DNA from: an uncultured Alcaligenaceae bacterium
Lineage (GTDB): Bacteria; Pseudomonadota; Gammaproteobacteria; Burkholderiales; Burkholderiaceae_B
DNA length: 19,096 bases
Assembly (NCBI GenBank): GCA_937897265.1
Contig: CALCPT010000538.1
Location: forward strand, 1-19,096
Reading direction: 5' to 3'
Below the pieces are notes generated by a model. The model did no database searches, was not told the DNA's origin, and was given only the letters and a program-made list of their open reading frames with translations. A program made the position numbers and the translations under genes. Of this stretch, positions 14,466 to 19,096 are shown piece after piece (positions within the stretch are counted from its first letter, which is position 1; the number at the start of each line of letters is the position of its first letter).

Positions 14466-15446
14466 ATGTTTAAACTATTTGGTAGCAGGCTGGGCGTTTG
14501 CTTGGTGGCATGGTTGTGTGCCTCACAGGCGTTTGCACAGACCGAGTCGGCCGAGCGTTTTCCGACTAAACCCATTCGTTTAATTGTAGGTTTCGCGCCG
14601 GGTGGCGGCACCGACTCTGCGGCCCGCACCATCGCGGTCAAACTTTCTGCTTTGCTAGGTCAAACTGTTGTGGTTGAAAACCGTGCGGGGGCCGGAGGCA
14701 ATATTGCGTGTGAAGCGATCGCCAAGGCGGCGCCAGATGGTTACACAATTGGCCTGGCGAATGTCGGTTCGATGGCCGTCAACCCTCACATGCCTGGTGG
14801 TACAAGCTATCAGCCGTTAAAAGATTTCGAGATGATTTCAGGCGGTGTGACTTTCGGTAACGTGTTGGTGGTGCGGTCTGACTCACCGATCAAAACGTTG
14901 GCTGACTTCATTGCGGCGGCAAAAGATAAGGATAAGCCTTTGTTTTATGGCTCGGCAGGCTTAGGCAGTGCCGGACACCTTGCGGGAGAACTATTACAGG
15001 CGCGTGCGGGCACGCAGGCCGAGCATATCAATTACAAGGGTGGTGGGCCAGTGATGACAGATCTGCTAGCCGGAAATATTCAGGCTGTCTTTGCTAGTGC
15101 GCCGACTGCGGTGCCTCAGATCAAGGGGGGCAAGTTACGTGGCCTAGCCGTCACTGGCGCCAAGCGTGAAGCCTCGTTGCCTGATGTGCCGACGATGGCT
15201 GAGCAGGGTTTTGAAAAATACCAGGCGACCAATTGGTATGGTTTTATCGCGCCAGCCCGAACTCCCGCCGACATTATTCAAAAACTCAATCAAGCAATTG
15301 TTGCGTCGCTGCACGATGCTGCAACCCTTGAGCGCTTGAATGGTGCGGCCATGGCGGCTGACCCGACCACCCCTCAAGAAATGCGTGCCTTTGTTGCTCA
15401 AGAATATGAGACCTGGGGCAAGGTCGTGCGTACCATCAAGTTTTGA
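14466..15446 (+). CDS. Bug/TctC family substrate-binding protein (fourth copy)
   Basis: A 326-residue periplasmic solute receptor with a clean signal peptide cleaved near SQAFA-Q (residues 21-25). It carries the canonical ligand loop GFAPGGGTDSAAR (42-54), VVVENRAGAGG, APDGYTIG and INYKGGGPVMTDLLAG. The ATG at 14466 is preceded by AGAGG with short spacing. It is transcribed alone, divergent from the dinB-containing operon, and ends 84 bp before a strong terminator. As with the others, no TctAB membrane genes are nearby. It may bring in a substrate for the divergent operon, but a monocistronic receptor could also serve a distant transporter. Confidence 0.94.
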   Translation: MFKLFGSRLGVCLVAWLCASQAFAQTESAERFPTKPIRLIVGFAPGGGTDSAARTIAVKLSALLGQTVVVENRAGAGGNIACEAIAKAAPDGYTIGLANVGSMAVNPHMPGGTSYQPLKDFEMISGGVTFGNVLVVRSDSPIKTLADFIAAAKDKDKPLFYGSAGLGSAGHLAGELLQARAGTQAEHINYKGGGPVMTDLLAGNIQAVFASAPTAVPQIKGGKLRGLAVTGAKREASLPDVPTMAEQGFEKYQATNWYGFIAPARTPADIIQKLNQAIVASLHDAATLERLNGAAMAADPTTPQEMRAFVAQEYETWGKVVRTIKF

Positions 15447-15530
15447 GCACCCACTGCAGATGCTGTACAGGTTGTTAGTGATTTTAAAAAACGACTTCAG
15501 CACAAACAAGAGGTACCCTTTTAGCGTCTA

Positions 15531-15572
15531 AAAACAAAGCGCCACGATCAATCAATCGTGGCGCTTTGTTTT
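15531..15572. terminator. Bidirectional intrinsic terminator
   Basis: A perfect 18-bp inverted repeat with a 6-nt loop (CAATCA). The GC-rich core is GCGCCACGAT paired with ATCGTGGCGC, and the outer part is AAAACAAA paired with TTTGTTTT. It provides a U-rich tail in both directions, and it lies between the convergent Bug (plus) and terC-family (minus) genes, as expected for a shared terminator. Confidence 0.92.
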
Positions 15573-15585
15573 GATACAAATATTA

Positions 15586-15612
15586 GGTGGTCGCCTTGAG
15601 ACGACGACCACC
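15586..15612 (-). terminator. Second stem-loop downstream of the terC-family gene
   Basis: GGTGGTCG and CGACCACC form an 8-bp stem around an 11-nt loop, 8 bp beyond the terC-family stop. On the minus strand it is followed by TAATATTTG, which is only moderately T-rich. It may be a weak terminator or a 3'-end protecting stem ahead of the stronger shared terminator. Confidence 0.5.
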
Positions 15613-15619
15613 AAACCCG

Positions 15620-16312
15620 CTAAGCGGATTTTTGATGATGCTTGTTTGAGAGCACTTTGCCCGTAATGAGTACGATTGCTGTACAAATAATTGGGCCGAC
15701 ATACATGTGATGCATGTAAGGCGCATTCGCCTCAAGCCAACCGCTGATCGCTGGATCGGTCACCGCCATTTCGCCAGCCACCCAGCCTAACAAGCCGCCA
15801 CCAATCGTGATGATGATCGGAAAGCGTTCCATGACTTTTAAGAGCAGCGAGGCACCAAAAATCACTAAGGGGATGCTAACTGCCAAGCCGATAATCAGCA
15901 GAGGCATACTGCCTTTCGCGGCAGCAGCAACACCCAGTACGTTATCTAAGCTCATGACCAAATCTGCAAGCAGAATCGTCTTGATGGCGGCGGCCAGATT
16001 GTCGCTGGAGGACACATTCTCTTCGCCTTCATCTGAGCTCAATAGCTGAATGCCGATCCACACCAAGAGGACCGCGCCAATTAGCTTTAGGTAGGGCAGG
16101 GTGAGTAACTTCACTGCAAAAATTGTCAGTACAACCCGCATCAGAATTGCGGCGCCTGAACCCCAAATGATCGCCAGTTTTTGCTGCTTAGGGGGTAAAG
16201 ATCTGGCTGCTAAAGCGATGACCACAGCGTTATCGCCTGACAACACAATATTCACTAAGAGGATCTGACCCAGAGGGATCCAGAATTCATGCAAAGAGAG
16301 AGAAAAGTCCAT
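15620..16312 (-). CDS. TerC family integral membrane protein
   Basis: A 230-residue polytopic inner-membrane protein of the TerC/Alx/YkoY-type family, linked in other bacteria to metal (notably manganese) export and to tellurite resistance. About seven hydrophobic segments are visible. The paired family motifs are SGDNAVVIALAAR (25-37) and SLDNVLGVAAAAKG (121-134); their Asp residues D27 and D123 are the likely ion-path acids. The loop between them has an acidic stretch (SSDEGEEN), and the C-terminus is His-rich (NKHHQK). I chose the ATG at 16312; a TTG-started extension to 16360 adds a His-rich tail unlike the family. No Shine-Dalgarno is evident. The 220-bp upstream gap was examined for a manganese (yybP-ykoY) riboswitch; its consensus was not recognised. 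Confidence 0.88.
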   Translation of the reverse strand: MDFSLSLHEFWIPLGQILLVNIVLSGDNAVVIALAARSLPPKQQKLAIIWGSGAAILMRVVLTIFAVKLLTLPYLKLIGAVLLVWIGIQLLSSDEGEENVSSSDNLAAAIKTILLADLVMSLDNVLGVAAAAKGSMPLLIIGLAVSIPLVIFGASLLLKVMERFPIIITIGGGLLGWVAGEMAVTDPAISGWLEANAPYMHHMYVGPIICTAIVLITGKVLSNKHHQKSA

Positions 16313-16532
16313 AGTTTTTTTATGATGTGGATGAGGTTGAAAAAAGGTCGTAGTGGCCAATCAAACTATGGCCATCCCAGTGCAGCGAAGTTTACACTGC
16401 CCTAAACATTTGTATTCAATTTTTTGACCGAGCTGAGTCTGTTGACCGACACTAGTCTGCGGTTGAACGATCGCTCGATGCGCTGGATCGGTGGTCTGAG
16501 GTCGTGACCCTATGGTTGATATTAAACCTAAT

Positions 16533-17228
16533 TTAGTCCAAGAATTTCGCAAAGCCGTCGACGGGTTCGCGTTCGCTGATTAACGTGTTCTCGATTTGGC
16601 TCATGTCAGCGACTCCTAAAGCCAGTCCGCACATAATGACCTCTTGTTCAGGGATACCCGTGACGCGCCTAATGACGGGGTGAAACCGGTTGAAGGCGGC
16701 TTGGGCACAGGTGTCTAAGCCGCGGCCTCGCGCCGCAATCATCAGACTTTGCAAGAAGCAGCCAAAATCAAGCCATGAGCCCGTATTCATTTTGCGTTCG
16801 ACAGTAAAAATCATACCGACTGGGGCACCAAAAAAAGTATAGTTTTTGCCATGCTGGGCATGCATGCCTGCTTTATCATCACGTCCCAAACCCAATAATT
16901 TATACAGATCCAGACCGACTTTGCGACGGCGGTCTATATAAGGCGAGCTCCAATCACTCGGGTAGTACCTGTAGTCTTCAGTGAGTGCCTCGAATTGAGC
17001 TTTGTCGTGATAGACAGCCAAAATTTCAGCACTCAGGCGTTCTTTCATTTCGCCCATCAATACGTAGGCTTTCCAGGGCTGGGTGTTCGACCCAGAGGGT
17101 GCGCGCGCTGCGACTTCAAGCATGCGAGTGATATCTTCACGCGACACCGGCGTCGGTAAATACGCACGCATCGAATGGCGCGAGGTAATCGCTTCGTCGA
17201 CAATTTGTTGTTGGTTGGTTTGAATCAC
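16533..17228 (-). CDS. Nitroreductase family FMN-dependent oxidoreductase
   Basis: A 231-residue cytoplasmic flavoprotein of the nitroreductase family, which uses NAD(P)H to reduce nitro groups, quinones or enones. FMN-binding landmarks are SRHSMRAY (16-23), PSGSNTQPW (44-52) and the C-terminal GLALGVAD segment. A central region rich in Tyr, Arg and Asp (YRYYPSDWSSPYIDRRR) probably forms the substrate lid. The start is GTG at 17228 with a weak upstream GAG; the next Met is at residue 20, inside the conserved SRHSMR motif, so GTG is needed. It is divergent from the racemase gene across a 155-bp spacer and is followed by a 220-bp gap before the terC-family gene. The natural substrate is unknown. 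Confidence 0.92.
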   Translation of the reverse strand: MIQTNQQQIVDEAITSRHSMRAYLPTPVSREDITRMLEVAARAPSGSNTQPWKAYVLMGEMKERLSAEILAVYHDKAQFEALTEDYRYYPSDWSSPYIDRRRKVGLDLYKLLGLGRDDKAGMHAQHGKNYTFFGAPVGMIFTVERKMNTGSWLDFGCFLQSLMIAARGRGLDTCAQAAFNRFHPVIRRVTGIPEQEVIMCGLALGVADMSQIENTLISEREPVDGFAKFLD

Positions 17229-17317
17229 GTTAGTGGTCTCAGGGTCATAACAAGATAATCGGTGAGTGATATTAACCTCGACCGTGCCTTGGTTGAGTGC
17301 GATCGAATATCATTGTG

Positions 17318-17329
17318 CTTATCAATAAG
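17318..17329. promoter_or_regulatory. Short palindrome in the nitroreductase/racemase divergent spacer
   Basis: CTTAT-CA-ATAAG lies in the 155-bp spacer between the divergent nitroreductase and racemase genes, about 54 bp upstream of the racemase start. It is operator-like in position, but the arms are only 5 bp, so chance is plausible. No confident -35/-10 pair was found in the spacer. Confidence 0.25.
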
Positions 17330-17383
17330 TCGAGCGCCCGCCAAAACGATAAGAGCTAGGTGCTCACCCAAAAAGGACAAGAC

Positions 17384-18511
17384 ATGAGCGGACCGCTGCA
17401 GGGCTTTAAGGTAATCGAGCTTGCCGGGCTGGGCCCAGGGCCTTTTGCAGGGATGTTGTTAGCTGATCTGGGCGCAGAAGTCGTCTGCGTTGACCGTCTG
17501 GTGCCGGCAGAGACTGACTTACATTCGGTTTATAGCAAAGTGCTGCGGCGCAACAAACAATCGATCTCGTTGAATTTGAAGCAACCCGAGGCCATTGAAG
17601 TCGTGTTGCGCTTAATTGAATCCGCTGATGTGTTGATTGAAGGATTTCGTCCGGGTGTCATGGAAAAACTCGGTTTGAGCCCAGAGGTGTGCCTCGCGCG
17701 CAATCCTAAACTGGTGTTTGGCCGCATGACGGGTTGGGGACAAACAGGGCCTTTGGCTCAGGCGGCTGGTCACGACATTAATTACATTGCCTTATCTAGC
17801 GCCTTGCACGCAATCGGTACGCCCGAACAACCTTTGCCGCCTTTGAACTTGGTAGGGGATTTTGGTGGTGGGGGTATGTTGCTGGTGGCAGGGGTACTGG
17901 CCGCAGCCATGAGCGCTAAGGTCACCGGCAAGGGACAGGTCGTCGATGCAGCCATGACCGACGGTTCGGCACTGTTGATGGGGCTGATGTACGCACGCAT
18001 GTCAGAGGGGCAATGGCGTGATGAGCGTGGTCAAAATATGCTGGATGGTGCCGCCCACTTTTATGGCACCTATCGCTGTGCCGATGGTAAATGGATTGCG
18101 CTGGGATCAATCGAGCCACAGTTCTACGCTCTGTTGATTGAAAAGTCTGGTTTAAAGGATATCGACCAAACGCAGCAACGGGATCCCGCGAGTTGGCCCG
18201 CAATGCGTCAAACATTTGAGCGAGTTTTTGCCACGCGTACCCGCCAAGAGTGGTGCGATGTGATGGAGGGCAGCGATATTTGCTTCGCACCCGTGCTGAG
18301 CATGACCGAAGCGCCTTTGCATCCCCATAACGTCGCACGCCAGACTTTTTGTGAGGTTCAAGGGGTGCTGCAACCTTCGGTGGCCCCAAGATTTAGTCAA
18401 ACCCCAACGGCAGCTATTCGGCCACCCGCCGCGATTGGCGCCCACACGGTCGACATCTTGCATAAGCTTGGTTACAGTGAGCCTGAAATCGCGGCGCTGC
18501 AGCGGCAGTAG
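17384..18511 (+). CDS. Alpha-methylacyl-CoA racemase family protein
   Basis: A 375-residue class III CoA-transferase-fold enzyme of the racemase branch, which epimerises the 2-methyl centre of branched acyl-CoAs so that acyl-CoA dehydrogenases can act on them. The catalytic residues known from the mycobacterial enzyme MCR are all present: H130 in AGHDINY, D159 in VGDFGGGG and E244 in GSIEPQFY. The N-terminal VIELAGLGPGPFAGMLLADLGAEV is also typical. The ATG at 17384 has AAGGA six bases upstream, so I preferred it to a longer frame from 17360. It is followed after 101 bp by an acyl-CoA dehydrogenase gene on the same strand, which suits beta-oxidation of methyl-branched acids. A CoA-transferase role is less likely given the intact triad. 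Confidence 0.93.
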   Translation: MSGPLQGFKVIELAGLGPGPFAGMLLADLGAEVVCVDRLVPAETDLHSVYSKVLRRNKQSISLNLKQPEAIEVVLRLIESADVLIEGFRPGVMEKLGLSPEVCLARNPKLVFGRMTGWGQTGPLAQAAGHDINYIALSSALHAIGTPEQPLPPLNLVGDFGGGGMLLVAGVLAAAMSAKVTGKGQVVDAAMTDGSALLMGLMYARMSEGQWRDERGQNMLDGAAHFYGTYRCADGKWIALGSIEPQFYALLIEKSGLKDIDQTQQRDPASWPAMRQTFERVFATRTRQEWCDVMEGSDICFAPVLSMTEAPLHPHNVARQTFCEVQGVLQPSVAPRFSQTPTAAIRPPAAIGAHTVDILHKLGYSEPEIAALQRQ

Positions 18512-18612
18512 CGGCAGAGCAGCACGAAATGTGGGTATCTACGTTAGGCAGGTAGTACGACACAAGTGGTAACTTAGACACAATTACGATAAAAGTTTTA
18601 GAGGCACAAAAT

Positions 18613-19061
18613 ATGAACGACGTCACACTCAACGAATCCGCAATCGAAGCCTTTCGCGATAGCGCACGTGACTTGCTGTCACGCGGTAACACGACTGCTC
18701 GTGTGCGCCAACTCAGAAGCTCGGAGACGGGCTTTGATCGCTCGGCTTGGCAAGAGATCGCCAACGCTGGCTGGCTGGGCGTCTTGGTCTCTGAGCAAGA
18801 CGGTGGGCTGGGTTTAGGCCTGCGTGAGATGTCAGCGATTGCCGAAGAAATCGGTCAGCGCCTTTTGCCCGAGCCCTTAATAGCCGCTGGGGTTCAATTC
18901 GCAGCGGTGGTGTCGGGAGCGCCCCAAAGTGCTCTGCGTTCAGTGTTGCTTGAGCAACTAGTGGGTGGCGCCTTGGTGGCTGGCGTCGCCTGGCAAGAAA
19001 CACTTGGTCAAATGCAGGCTCAAGATTCATTGACGACCACTGCGCTGGCGCAAGGTGACAC
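18613..19061 (+). CDS. Acyl-CoA dehydrogenase, N-terminal part (cut off by contig end)
   Basis: The first ~149 residues of an FAD-dependent acyl-CoA dehydrogenase. The helical N-terminal domain is recognisable from GWLGVLVSEQDGGLGLG (about 54-70) and the following AIAEEIGQRLLPEPLIAAG. The middle beta domain and the C-terminal domain with the catalytic Glu lie beyond the window. The ATG has GAGG eight bases upstream. The apparent C-terminal residues DRKSVV and the TAG at 19081 come from adapter sequence, not from the genome, so the real gene continues past 19061. It probably forms an operon with the upstream racemase. Substrate class cannot be set from this half. Confidence 0.88.
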
Positions 19062-19096
19062 AGATCGGAAGAGCGTCGTGTAGGGAAAGAGTGTCT
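19062..19096 (+). other. Illumina adapter sequence at contig end (contamination)
   Basis: From 19062 the sequence begins AGATCGGAAGAGCGTCGTGT and continues as the reverse complement of the Illumina TruSeq universal (P5-side) adapter for 33 bases. The last two bases (CT) leave the single-index adapter and would fit the first bases of an i5 index. This is not genomic DNA. It produces a false stop codon and a false protein tail. Confidence 0.97.

Noticed and set aside
16313..16532. Possible manganese (yybP-ykoY) riboswitch upstream of the terC-family gene
   Set aside because: Such a riboswitch is common before this family, and small stems exist here (TGGCCA repeated at 16354 and 16369; CAGTG/CACTG), but the conserved consensus segments were not found.

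Overview
The window looks like bulk chromosome of a betaproteobacterium in the order Burkholderiales, possibly Alcaligenaceae-like. The basis is four Bug/TctC-type periplasmic solute-binding proteins in 19 kb, a DNA polymerase IV with the longer N-terminal insert I associate with this group, a siroheme reductase cluster with a DUF934 protein, and a high density of CoA-transferase, amidohydrolase and acyl-CoA genes. It reads as an unfinished assembly contig. The right end (19062-19096) is Illumina adapter sequence. The left end joins an Ala/Glu-rich minus-strand reading frame to a mandelate-racemase-family gene that lacks its N-terminal third.

Layout. (1) 1-884: the left-edge fragment and the truncated plus-strand enolase-superfamily gene. 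(2) 955-6196, all minus strand: a catabolic cluster transcribed in the order amidase, TauD/TfdA dioxygenase, Bug protein, carboxymuconolactone-decarboxylase-like protein, Bug protein. Two adjacent AT-rich palindromes (6292-6332) lie upstream of it and are good operator candidates. (3) 6431-6592: a short plus-strand ORF with a signal-peptide-like start, possibly a remnant. (4) 6537-9569, minus strand: assimilatory nitrite/sulfite reductase (cysI), uroporphyrinogen-III methyltransferase (cobA, overlapping by 4 nt) and a DUF934 protein. cobA makes the siroheme precursor that the reductase needs.

(5) 9707-14351, minus strand: five tightly packed genes in the order AIG2/GGCT-like, Bug protein, CaiB/BaiF CoA-transferase, 2-pyrone-4,6-dicarboxylate-hydrolase-like amidohydrolase, dinB. 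Gaps are at most 8 nt or the genes overlap, so an error-prone polymerase appears to be co-transcribed with uptake and catabolic genes. (6) 14466-15446, plus: a fourth Bug protein, closed by a perfect 18-bp bidirectional terminator shared with the convergent terC-family gene (15620-16312, minus). (7) 16533-17228, minus: a nitroreductase. (8) 17384-18511 and 18613 onward, plus: an alpha-methylacyl-CoA racemase with its full catalytic triad and the start of an acyl-CoA dehydrogenase cut off by the adapter.

The general picture is a scavenging, organic-acid-oxidising metabolism. Periplasmic binding proteins capture unidentified carboxylates, and nearby hydrolases, dioxygenase, CoA-transferase, racemase and dehydrogenase enzymes process them. 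No membrane subunits for the Bug proteins are present. I saw no tRNA, rRNA, CRISPR array, insertion sequence or phage gene. No clearly new defence or mobile system is visible. The least expected items are the dinB-containing catabolic operon, the uncharacterised amidase-dioxygenase cluster with its palindromes, and the two contig-end artefacts.
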